Shown here piece by piece: positions 1-5,841 of a stretch of 13,798 nt of DNA. The translations under genes and the position numbers were made by a program. Below the pieces are notes generated by a model. That model was not told the DNA's origin and did no database searches. It worked only from the letters and a program-made list of their open reading frames with translations. Where the stretch lies: the NCBI GenBank assembly GCA_043819385.1, contig JBDREW010000044.1, positions 1-13,798 of the forward strand, read 5' to 3'. Within the stretch, counting starts at the first letter, position 1. Each line of letters begins with the position of its first letter. This stretch comes from JBDREW01 sp043819385. GTDB lineage: Bacteria; Patescibacteriota; Minisyncoccia; Minisyncoccales; GWA2-38-27.

Positions 1-132
1 ATATAGAAATTTATATTAGTATTGCTAATTTATTTAAAAGATATTATTATAAAAAATAAAAAAAACAAATTTAGATTGATAAAAATTTTATCAAGCTTTC
101 TTTTTTTTAAGAAAAAAGTTAAAATAGTTTTA

Positions 133-756
133 ATGGAAAAAGAAATTCAGATAATAACTGAATATGTTAAAGATAAATTAAGTAAAACTTGTAAAAAAAA
201 TTTTCTAGAATTTTATGAAATTATTTTAATACCTAAAATTCCATTTTATATTATTGCGAGATTAAACGCTTTTAATATTGATTTATCAGATAATAGATTA
301 GATAAAATAGAAGAAGAATTATTAAGGTTTCAAAAGTATGGCATTAGATGTATAGTTAGACCGAGGAATTTTATTATTACCGATAAAGTTTTGAATAAAA
401 AGATTTTAGAAAAATCTTATGTGCTTAAAAAATACAGGATTCCTAGATTAAAATCTTATCCCATTTTCAGAAAAGAAATTCAATCTTTAAGTAAAGAAAT
501 TAAAAATTATCTTAAAATAAAAGATGATATTTTTTTTTGGGAAATTGAAATAAATCCAAATAAAATTTTTCCTTTCACAGCTCTTTTTTTAACAGATGAA
601 AAACTCATTTTTTCTAAAAAACAAAATTTGATGAAAATTGAGATTTTGCCTTTTTCAAATCTTAAAATAATGAGATCTCTTTTAGATTTGACTTATGTTG
701 TTGCTATAAAGAAAAAAAGTTTATTGAGATATTTGTTAATAGACAAAGAAAATTAA
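133..756 (+). CDS. Unrecognised protein with possible C-terminal PH-like domain
   Basis: I do not recognise this 207-residue protein. It is Lys/Ile-rich, with no signal peptide and no convincing membrane span, so probably cytosolic. The last ~60 residues alternate short hydrophobic strands in a pattern like bacterial PH/GRAM-like domains: a segment reading FLTDEKLIF, then a strand ending ILPFSNLKIM, then VVAIKKKSLLRYLLI. That resemblance is an inference from the strand pattern only. The frame is open from a TTG at 22, just after an in-frame TAG at 4-6. The first 37 codons of that longer version look like translated A-rich spacer, so I chose the ATG at 133; neither start has a clear ribosome-binding site. 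The CYTH gene begins 25 bases after the stop, so the two are probably co-transcribed. Confidence 0.6.
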   Translation: MEKEIQIITEYVKDKLSKTCKKNFLEFYEIILIPKIPFYIIARLNAFNIDLSDNRLDKIEEELLRFQKYGIRCIVRPRNFIITDKVLNKKILEKSYVLKKYRIPRLKSYPIFRKEIQSLSKEIKNYLKIKDDIFFWEIEINPNKIFPFTALFLTDEKLIFSKKQNLMKIEILPFSNLKIMRSLLDLTYVVAIKKKSLLRYLLIDKEN

Positions 757-781
757 ATTAAAATTTGTTAGAAATATTATT

Positions 782-1345
782 ATGAATGTTGAAGTAGAAA
801 TAAAAGTGAAAATAAATGAATTCGATAAAGTAAAAAAAATTTTACCAAAATTTTGTAAATTTGTTAAATTAATAAAGCAAATTGATGAATATTATGTTCC
901 TTGTCATAGAGATTATTTTGCTCATAAGCCATGTCCAAATGAATGGTTGAGAATTAGAACAAATCCTAATTCTGTTATTTTTGAATATGCTAGATCTTTT
1001 AATAAAAAGAAAGAAGATGAACAAGATTATGCTGATGAATATGAAACAGAAATTTTACAGCCAGACGAACTTAGAAAGATATTAAAATTTTTAGATTTTA
1101 GAAAATCAATAACAGTAAATAAGCGAAGAGAAATTTGGAAGTGCAGGGATTTTGAAGTTTGCTTAGATGATGTGAAAGGATTAGGTAAATTTATTGAAGT
1201 AGAGGCAATAGGAAATTTTAAAAATGTAAAAGAGGCAAAAAATGGATGTATAGATTTTTTTAAAAAAATTAATATTGAAAATTATAGAGAAAATCAAGTT
1301 AATAGTGGCTATCCAACTTTACTTTTGAAAAGAGTAGGGATATAA
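782..1345 (+). CDS. CYTH-domain protein (CyaB/thiamine-triphosphatase-like)
   Basis: This 187-residue protein has the CYTH signature ExExK at its N-terminus (E4, E6, K8 in EVEIKVK). CYTH enzymes use an eight-stranded tunnel lined with acidic and basic residues to bind triphosphate substrates with two metal ions. Further family features are the basic strand WLRIRTN, the acidic pair around ADEYETE, the strand KRREIWKC, and the late motif LDDVKGLGKFIEVE, which is typical of the CyaB (class IV adenylyl cyclase) and archaeal/bacterial CYTH group. Length fits a single-domain member with no CHAD partner. Known activities are adenylate cyclase, thiamine triphosphatase and inorganic triphosphatase; the sequence does not decide among them. 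It probably shares a transcript with the upstream gene, and its 3' end overlaps a promoter for the receiver-domain gene. Confidence 0.88.
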   Translation: MNVEVEIKVKINEFDKVKKILPKFCKFVKLIKQIDEYYVPCHRDYFAHKPCPNEWLRIRTNPNSVIFEYARSFNKKKEDEQDYADEYETEILQPDELRKILKFLDFRKSITVNKRREIWKCRDFEVCLDDVKGLGKFIEVEAIGNFKNVKEAKNGCIDFFKKINIENYRENQVNSGYPTLLLKRVGI

Positions 1346-1346
1346 T
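1318..1346 (+). promoter_or_regulatory. Promoter for the receiver-domain gene
   Basis: A perfect -10 box TATAAT (1341-1346) overlaps the stop codon of the CYTH gene. It is preceded by TTTACT (1318-1323, 4 of 6 matches to TTGACA) at exactly 17 bases. Predicted transcription start is near 1353, about 25 bases before the ATG at 1377. In an AT-rich genome TATAAT arises easily, but the correct spacing and position support it. Confidence 0.5.
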
Positions 1347-1376
1347 AAGAATAGAGAGTAATATGAAGATAATTTT

Positions 1377-1748
1377 ATGAAAAACAAAATATTGTTAATC
1401 GAAGATGATTTAGCAATAGTTGATGTTTATACAATATCTTTAACAAGGGCAGGTTTTGAAATTCAGTCAGTTGGTTTGGGGAAAGAAGCATTAAAGATTT
1501 TAAAAAATGAAAAAAATCCAGATTTAATTTTACTTGACCTTATTTTACCGGATATGAATGGAATAAAAATTCTTGAAGAAATTAGAAAAAATGAAAAAAC
1601 AAAAGATTTACCAGTTTTTGTATTAACAAATTATGCTGACAGAGAGTTAGAAAAAATGGGACATAATTTGAAAACAGAGAAGTATCTTTTAAAAGCAAGT
1701 TTAACTCCAAGTGAATTAGTTAAGATAGTAAATAAGAAATTGGGATAG
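1377..1748 (+). CDS. Stand-alone response-regulator receiver domain (CheY-like)
   Basis: The 123 residues make up one complete receiver domain and nothing else. Visible are the acidic pair E9-D10-D11 after the first strand (KILLIEDD), the phospho-acceptor D54 in LILLDLILPDMNG, the switch Thr at T84 in FVLTNY, and the conserved Lys at K106 in YLLKAS. It should accept phosphate from a histidine kinase. There is no DNA-binding or enzymatic output domain, so it would act by protein-protein contact or within a phosphorelay. No kinase gene lies in this window, so its partner is elsewhere. The ATG at 1377 has no strong ribosome-binding site. A promoter at 1318-1346 allows expression independent of the CYTH gene 31 bases upstream. 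Confidence 0.92.
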   Translation: MKNKILLIEDDLAIVDVYTISLTRAGFEIQSVGLGKEALKILKNEKNPDLILLDLILPDMNGIKILEEIRKNEKTKDLPVFVLTNYADRELEKMGHNLKTEKYLLKASLTPSELVKIVNKKLG

Positions 1749-1759
1749 TAATCTTAGCC

Positions 1760-1788
1760 TTGACAAAAGGAATTGATTTTGATAAGAT
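1760..1788 (+). promoter_or_regulatory. Strong promoter just after the receiver-domain gene
   Basis: A perfect -35 box TTGACA (1760-1765) is followed after 17 bases by TAAGAT (1783-1788, 4 of 6 matches to TATAAT). It starts 11 bases after the stop codon of the receiver-domain gene. The predicted start is near 1795, only about 20 bases before an intrinsic terminator. The nearest downstream gene is nusA at 2093. It could therefore drive a short RNA, or drive nusA through an attenuator. Confidence 0.55.
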
Positions 1789-1794
1789 TAAAAT

Positions 1795-1842
1795 ACTTAG
1801 TAGAAAGATTGATTTGTCCGTTGGAAAACGGATATTTTTTTT
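1795..1842 (+). ncRNA. Candidate ~48-nt RNA or nusA leader segment
   Basis: This is the span between the predicted transcription start of the 1760-1788 promoter and the end of the U-tract at 1842. It holds no open reading frame. If the terminator is efficient, the product is a very short RNA ending in a 6-bp hairpin. If it is leaky or conditional, this is the proximal leader of nusA. The sequence alone cannot separate the two, and it may simply be a terminator after the receiver-domain gene that happens to lie near a promoter-like site. Confidence 0.25.
1815..1842 (+). terminator. Intrinsic terminator upstream of nusA
   Basis: A perfect 6-bp stem TCCGTT/AACGGA (1817-1822 with 1827-1832) has a GGAA tetraloop, two further weak pairs at its base, and an eight-T tract at 1835-1842. 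It would end transcripts from the CYTH/receiver genes and from the promoter at 1760-1788. Confidence 0.75.
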
Positions 1843-1976
1843 AAAAATTTAAAAATTTAAAAATTAAAAAGTTAAAAAGAGACCTGACCTCTCTTCGAGA
1901 GGGAGAGGGAGAGGGATAGAAAAATTAAAAATTAAAAATCAAAAATCAAAATGACAAATCAAAAATCAAAATAAAA
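1843..1976 (+). repeat. Degenerate A-rich tandem repeats in the nusA upstream gap
   Basis: Short units of the type AAAATT, AAAAATTA and AAAAATCA are repeated many times at 1843-1878 and 1918-1976, with a further cluster just before the nusA ATG (2069-2090). They read as replication-slippage sequence interrupted by the GC-richer GAGAGG element at 1879-1915. No gene is visible in the whole gap 1749-2092. Confidence 0.6.
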
Positions 1977-2064
1977 AGAAGGGAAAGATAGGGAAAGTCA
2001 GATTTTTAAAAGTTATGAGTTCTAAGTTATGAGTTTTAATAATTGTGGTCGGGTCTCGGGAGAG
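1879..2064 (+). repeat. Dispersed GAGACC...GGTCTC inverted repeat, copy 1 (split)
   Basis: The left arm GAGACCTGACC (1879-1889) is complementary over 11 positions, one of them a G-T wobble, to GGTCGGGTCTC (2047-2057). The left arm continues into CTCTCTTCGAGAGG and GAGAGGGAGAGGGA (to 1915), and the right arm into GGGAGAG (to 2064). The same parts sit much closer together in the copy after nusA (3506-3557), so here the interior appears expanded by about 130 bases of A-rich repeat. Confidence 0.55.
2011..2038 (+). repeat. Two 14-bp tandem repeats
   Basis: The unit AGTTATGAGTTCTA (2011-2024) is followed directly by AGTTATGAGTTTTA (2025-2038), with one difference. A 10-bp tandem pair built on GGGAAAG lies just upstream (1981-2000). 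Function is unknown. Confidence 0.7.
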
Positions 2065-2092
2065 AAAAATTATAAATTAAAAATTAAAAATT

Positions 2093-3469
2093 ATGGATTT
2101 AAAAAATTTCTTATCAGCAATTTCTCAAATTGAGGAAGAAAAAGGTATTTCATTAGAAAAAGTCAAAGAAAGTATTGAGATGGCTTTAGCTGCTGCTTAT
2201 AAAAAAGATTATGGTGAAAAGGGACAGATTGTCAGAGCAAAATTAAATTTAGAAACAGGAAAAACAGAATTTTGGCAGATTAAAATAGTTGTTACAGAAG
2301 ATATGATTTATTCTGAAGAAGAATTAGAAGCAATAAAAGAAGAAGATAAAAAAGTATTTGATGTTCCAGAAGGTGAAGAAAGAATTAGATTTAATTCAGA
2401 AAGACATATTATGCTTGATGAAGCAAAAAAGATTAAAAAAGGAATTAAAGCAGAAGAAGAATTTGAGATAAAATTAGAAAATAAAAAAGATTATGGAAGG
2501 ATTGCTGCCCAAACAGCAAAGCAAGTTATTTTACAAAAAATAAGGGAAGCAGAAAGAGAAACAATTCTTGATGAATATAAATCTAAAGAGGGAGAAATAG
2601 TTTCAGGAATTGTTCAAAGAATAGAACCTCAAAGTGTATATATTGATATTGGAAAAACACTTGGTATTTTACCAAAAGAAGAACAAGTATATGGAGAATT
2701 TTATAGACCAGGACAAAGATTAAAAGTATATATATTAAAAGTTGAACAAACTTCAAAAGGACCAAGTATTATTTTATCTAGAGCTTATCCTAAAATGGTT
2801 TCTAAACTTTTTGAGTTAGAGGTTCCTGAAATTTCTCAGGGTTCAGTTTTGATAAAAGCAATTGCGAGAGAAGCTGGTTCAAGATCAAAAATTGCAGTAG
2901 AAGCAGTTGAAGAAGGAATAGATCCAATTGGAAGTGCAGTTGGACAAAGAGGAACAAGAGTTATGACTGTTATAAATGAATTAGGAGGAGAAAAAGTTGA
3001 TATTATTGAATACTCTAATAATCCTGAAAAGTATATTACTAATGCGCTTTCTCCAGCAGTTGTTATAGAAGTAAAAATAATGCCTAAAAATAAAGCACTT
3101 TGTATTGTTGAAGAAGATCAATTGTCTTTAGCTATTGGGAAAGAAGGTCAGAATGTTAGATTAGCTGCAAAACTTACTGGTTGGAAAATAGATGTTAGAA
3201 CAGAAGAAGGAGCCAAAGAAGATAAGAAAAAAAAGAAAGAAGATGAGAAGAGTGAAAAGGAAATAGTTAGAAAAGAGAAACAAGAGAAAGAGAAGGAAGA
3301 AACTAAAAAGAAAATTGAGAAAAAGAAAACTTTGAAGAAACCTACTCAAGATTCTTCTTCAAAGAATATTGATGCGGGTAAACCTGTCCGCAACGCTTCG
3401 CGTAGCGATGCGAGCGGGGATGAAAAAGTTCTTGACAAAAAAGTAGAAAAAGTAGAAAAAGAAAATTAA
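2093..3469 (+). CDS. nusA: Transcription termination/antitermination factor NusA
   Basis: NusA binds RNA polymerase and nascent RNA and modulates pausing, intrinsic termination and antitermination. The 458 residues show, in order: the N-terminal RNAP-binding domain (about 1-160, opening MDLKNFLSAISQIEEEKGIS), an S1 domain (about 166-230, GEIVSGIVQRIEPQSVYIDIG), KH1 (about 235-330, with GSAVGQRGTRV at 280-290) and KH2 (about 331-372, with AIGKEGQNVRLAAKLTGW). The E. coli-type C-terminal acidic repeats are absent. Instead residues 373-458 are a charged Lys/Glu tail, probably disordered, interrupted at 431-442 by a GC-rich palindromic repeat read as PVRNASRSDASG. The ATG at 2093 is preceded by A-rich sequence without a Shine-Dalgarno. 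The usual rimP neighbour is not upstream. A terminator at 1815-1842 may act as an attenuator in its leader. Confidence 0.97.
   Translation: MDLKNFLSAISQIEEEKGISLEKVKESIEMALAAAYKKDYGEKGQIVRAKLNLETGKTEFWQIKIVVTEDMIYSEEELEAIKEEDKKVFDVPEGEERIRFNSERHIMLDEAKKIKKGIKAEEEFEIKLENKKDYGRIAAQTAKQVILQKIREAERETILDEYKSKEGEIVSGIVQRIEPQSVYIDIGKTLGILPKEEQVYGEFYRPGQRLKVYILKVEQTSKGPSIILSRAYPKMVSKLFELEVPEISQGSVLIKAIAREAGSRSKIAVEAVEEGIDPIGSAVGQRGTRVMTVINELGGEKVDIIEYSNNPEKYITNALSPAVVIEVKIMPKNKALCIVEEDQLSLAIGKEGQNVRLAAKLTGWKIDVRTEEGAKEDKKKKKEDEKSEKEIVRKEKQEKEKEETKKKIEKKKTLKKPTQDSSSKNIDAGKPVRNASRSDASGDEKVLDKKVEKVEKEN
3383..3418 (+). repeat. 36-bp palindromic element inside nusA coding sequence
   Basis: A core stem GCAACGCT (3390-3397) pairs with AGCGATGC (3404-3411) around the loop TCGCGT, with one internal A-A mismatch. 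The helix extends seven more positions to 3383/3418 with wobbles and one C-A mismatch. It is far more GC-rich than its surroundings and occupies exactly 12 codons of the nusA tail. A second copy with the same stem length lies in the helicase gene at 11615-11650. Confidence 0.8.
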
Positions 3470-3505
3470 CGATAATTAAAAGAGGTTAAAGGGAAAAGTT
3501 AAAAA

Positions 3506-3557
3506 GAGCCCCGATCTCTTTAGAGAGGGAGAGGAAGTTTTTTAGAGGTCGGGTCTC
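3506..3557 (+). repeat. Dispersed GAGACC...GGTCTC inverted repeat, copy 2 (compact)
   Basis: The left arm 3506-3519 (GAGCCCCGATCTCT) pairs with the right arm 3544-3557 (AGAGGTCGGGTCTC) over 14 positions, with 12 Watson-Crick pairs, one wobble and one mismatch. The 24-base loop carries AGAGAGGGAGAGG and a T-run. It lies 37 bases after the nusA stop. It may act as a 3'-end structure for the nusA mRNA, although there is no T-tract directly after the stem. Confidence 0.7.
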
Positions 3558-3572
3558 GGGAGATGAGAAAAA

Positions 3573-3591
3573 AGTAGAAAAAGAAAATTAA
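3573..3591 (+). repeat. Duplicated copy of the nusA 3' end
   Basis: The 19 bases at 3573-3591 repeat the last 19 bases of nusA, stop codon included (3451-3469), 122 bases downstream and in another frame. Similarity continues on both sides: GATGAGAAAAA before it, and an ATAATTAA-like sequence after it. The two copies flank the 3506-3557 inverted repeat, as expected if that element inserted with a local duplication. Confidence 0.6.
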
Positions 3592-3673
3592 TTAATAATT
3601 AATAAGTTTATATTTTAAAGATTTGTATATTGTTTAATGTAGAAATAATTTAATTTATAAATTAAAATTTCGT

Positions 3674-5704
3674 ATGTTGTATATTCCTATTATTTTTTCT
3701 GGTATTTCTTTAATTTTTGTATATTATTTAATTTCTTGGATTAGAAAATGTGATACAGGTACTGAAAAAATGCAAGAGATATTTTTAGCTATTAAAAATG
3801 GAGCTAACGCTTTTTTAAAAAGACAATATAAAGCTATTGCTATAATGACAGCTGTTTTGGCCTTAGTTCTTTTTAGCGTTTATGCTTTATCTGGTGATTG
3901 GCTTCATGGTCTCCAACTTGCAATTGCTTTTGTTTTTGGAGCTTTTTGTTCTGCTTTGTCAGGTATTATTGGTATGTGGATATCTGTTAGATCTAATATA
4001 AGGACTGCTGCCGCCGCTCAAACAAGTCTTAGTAAAGCATTAAATATTGCTTTAAGAGGAGGAGCTGTTTCTGGAATTACTATTATTGCTATGAGTTTAA
4101 TAGGAATTACTGGTCTTTATCTTGTTTATTCTTCTTTTGGATATGAAGCAACTGAAATTCCTTCTTTAATTGTTGGTTTTGGATTTGGAGCAAGTTTAGT
4201 TGCTCTTTTTGCTTTATTGGGAGGAGGTATCTTTACTAAAGGAGCAGATGTCGGAGCTGATTTAGTTGGTAAAATTGAAAAAGGAATTCCAGAAGATGAT
4301 CCTCGTAACCCAGCTGTAATTGCTGATTTAGTAGGAGATAATGTTGGAGATTGTGCTGGTAGAGGAGCTGATCTTTTTGAATCAACTGCTGCTGAAATTA
4401 TTGGTTCAATGATATTAGGAGTAGTTTTATTTCCTCATTTTGGAGTTAATGGTATTATTTTTCCTTTAGTTTTAAAAGGATTTGGATTACTTAGTGCTAT
4501 TGTTGGAGTTATGGTTGCTAAGGCAAAAGAAAATAGCGATCCTTTAAAGGCATTAAATAAAGGATATTTTGTAACTAGTCTTTTATCAACAATAGCTTTC
4601 TATTTTGTAACTATGAATATGCTTGGAAATGTTTGGTTTTTTTATGCAGGATTAGTTGGGCTTTTAACAAGTATTGTTTTTGTTTATATCACTCAATATT
4701 ATACAGAAAGCAAATACAGACCAGTCAAAGAAATTATTAAAGCATCTGAAACTGGTCATGCTACTAATATTATTGCTGGATTTTCAGTAGGACTTGAATG
4801 TACAGCTGCTACAGTTGTCACAATATCTTTAGCTCTTTTTGTTTCATTTAAATTAGGAGAAATGTCTGGGATTGATGGTGGTGGATTATATGGAACAGCT
4901 GTGGCAACTATGGGCATGTTATCTACTGCTGCATATATTTTAGCAATGGATACTTTCGGTCCTATTACTGATAATGCTGGTGGAATTGTAGAAATGTCAG
5001 GTGCCTCTGAAAGTACTAGAAAAATTACTGACAAATTGGATACAGCTGGAAATACAACTAAGGCCTTAACAAAAGGATATGCTGTAGGAAGTGCTGCTTT
5101 AGCTTCTTTTTTACTTTTTTCAGCTTATTTACAACAAGCAAATTTACAGATTGTAGATTTGTCTAAAATAGAAGTTTTTATTGGTGCTTTGATTGGAGCA
5201 ATGTTAATGTTCTTTTTTAGTGCATTTGCTATGAGAGCAGTTGGTAAGGCCGCTTTTAAAATTGTAAAAGAAGTTCGTAGACAATTTAAAGAAGATGAAG
5301 GAATTATGGCTGGTACAAGTAAACCAGATTATGCTAAATGTGTTGATATCACTACTAAAGAGGCATTAAAGCAAATGATTTTACCGGGTGTATTGGCAAT
5401 AACTATCCCTATAGTTGTTGGAATAATTTTTAAAGCTGAAGCTGTAGCTGGTTTAATTATGGTTGGAACTATTGTTGGTATTCTTTTAGCAACAGTAATG
5501 AATAATAGTGGAGGTGCTTGGGATAATGCTAAAAAATATATTGAAGAAGGAAATTTAGGAGGAAAAGGAAGTTATGCTCATGCAGCAAGTATTACTGGCG
5601 ATACAGTTGGTGATCCATTTAAAGATACAGTTGGGCCATCTTTTAATGTTTTAGTAAAATTATTAAGTACATTGTCATTAGCTTTGGTTGCTTTGTTCTT
5701 ATAA
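3674..5704 (+). CDS. hppA: Membrane-bound ion-pumping pyrophosphatase, K+-independent type
   Basis: HppA hydrolyses pyrophosphate and pumps H+ (in some members Na+) across the cytoplasmic membrane. The 676 residues match the family's usual ~16-helix, 650-700-residue form. Substrate and Mg-binding motifs are present: GADVGADLVGK (about 190-200), DDPRNPAVIADLVGDNVGDC (about 208-227), FGPITDNAGGI (about 428-438) and the C-terminal GDTVGDPFKDT. The potassium-dependence site reads GNTTKALTKGYA, with Lys at 463 and Thr at 466. In this family Lys at the first position marks K+-independent enzymes, while K+-dependent ones carry Ala. Ion specificity (H+ or Na+) is not settled by what I can see. The ATG at 3674 begins a hydrophobic first helix, and no Shine-Dalgarno precedes it. 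An energy-conserving pyrophosphatase fits a small fermentative cell, which is inference. Confidence 0.97.
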   Translation: MLYIPIIFSGISLIFVYYLISWIRKCDTGTEKMQEIFLAIKNGANAFLKRQYKAIAIMTAVLALVLFSVYALSGDWLHGLQLAIAFVFGAFCSALSGIIGMWISVRSNIRTAAAAQTSLSKALNIALRGGAVSGITIIAMSLIGITGLYLVYSSFGYEATEIPSLIVGFGFGASLVALFALLGGGIFTKGADVGADLVGKIEKGIPEDDPRNPAVIADLVGDNVGDCAGRGADLFESTAAEIIGSMILGVVLFPHFGVNGIIFPLVLKGFGLLSAIVGVMVAKAKENSDPLKALNKGYFVTSLLSTIAFYFVTMNMLGNVWFFYAGLVGLLTSIVFVYITQYYTESKYRPVKEIIKASETGHATNIIAGFSVGLECTAATVVTISLALFVSFKLGEMSGIDGGGLYGTAVATMGMLSTAAYILAMDTFGPITDNAGGIVEMSGASESTRKITDKLDTAGNTTKALTKGYAVGSAALASFLLFSAYLQQANLQIVDLSKIEVFIGALIGAMLMFFFSAFAMRAVGKAAFKIVKEVRRQFKEDEGIMAGTSKPDYAKCVDITTKEALKQMILPGVLAITIPIVVGIIFKAEAVAGLIMVGTIVGILLATVMNNSGGAWDNAKKYIEEGNLGGKGSYAHAASITGDTVGDPFKDTVGPSFNVLVKLLSTLSLALVALFL

Positions 5705-5729
5705 CAACGATATATAACATTAGGATAAA

Positions 5730-5805
5730 GGCAGGAATAAGAATATTTTTTAATTCGCCAAGACCCACCGCCAACCCGAGATTAAAAAACATTCTTATTC
5801 CCGCC
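5730..5805 (+). repeat. Long inverted repeat between hppA and tig
   Basis: Two 25-base arms (5730-5754 and 5781-5805) are complementary at 23 positions. They open GGCAGGAATAAG and close CTTATTCCCGCC. The 26-base loop (5755-5780) is C-rich (ACCCACCGCCAACCCG) and unlike the surrounding AT-rich DNA. There is no T-tract after the stem, so a classical terminator is not assured. It could be a 3'-end stabilising hairpin for hppA or a small palindromic mobile element. Confidence 0.75.
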
Positions 5806-5826
5806 TAAATAATTTTACATTATTCG

Positions 5827-5832
5827 TATAAT
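5827..5832 (+). promoter_or_regulatory. -10 box for tig, giving a near-leaderless mRNA
   Basis: A perfect TATAAT (5827-5832) ends 9 bases before the tig ATG at 5842. With a normal 6-8 base gap the transcript would start at about 5839-5841, so the mRNA would be leaderless or nearly so. No good -35 box is seen at 16-18 bases; that position overlaps the end of the long inverted repeat. Confidence 0.45.
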
Positions 5833-5841
5833 ATATTATTT

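Noticed and set aside
1843..1976. A-rich repeats as a CRISPR-like array
   Set aside because: Units are 6-9 bases, degenerate and without unique spacers of constant length.
4756..5034. Reverse-strand open frame inside hppA
   Set aside because: It is a shadow of a highly conserved gene and encodes no plausible protein. The same holds for the other reverse-strand frames in nusA, the helicase, the metallopeptidase and rny.
5755..5780. C-rich loop after hppA as a possible tRNA or CRISPR repeat
   Set aside because: It is too short for a tRNA, has no cloverleaf, and occurs once, so it is neither a tRNA gene nor an array.
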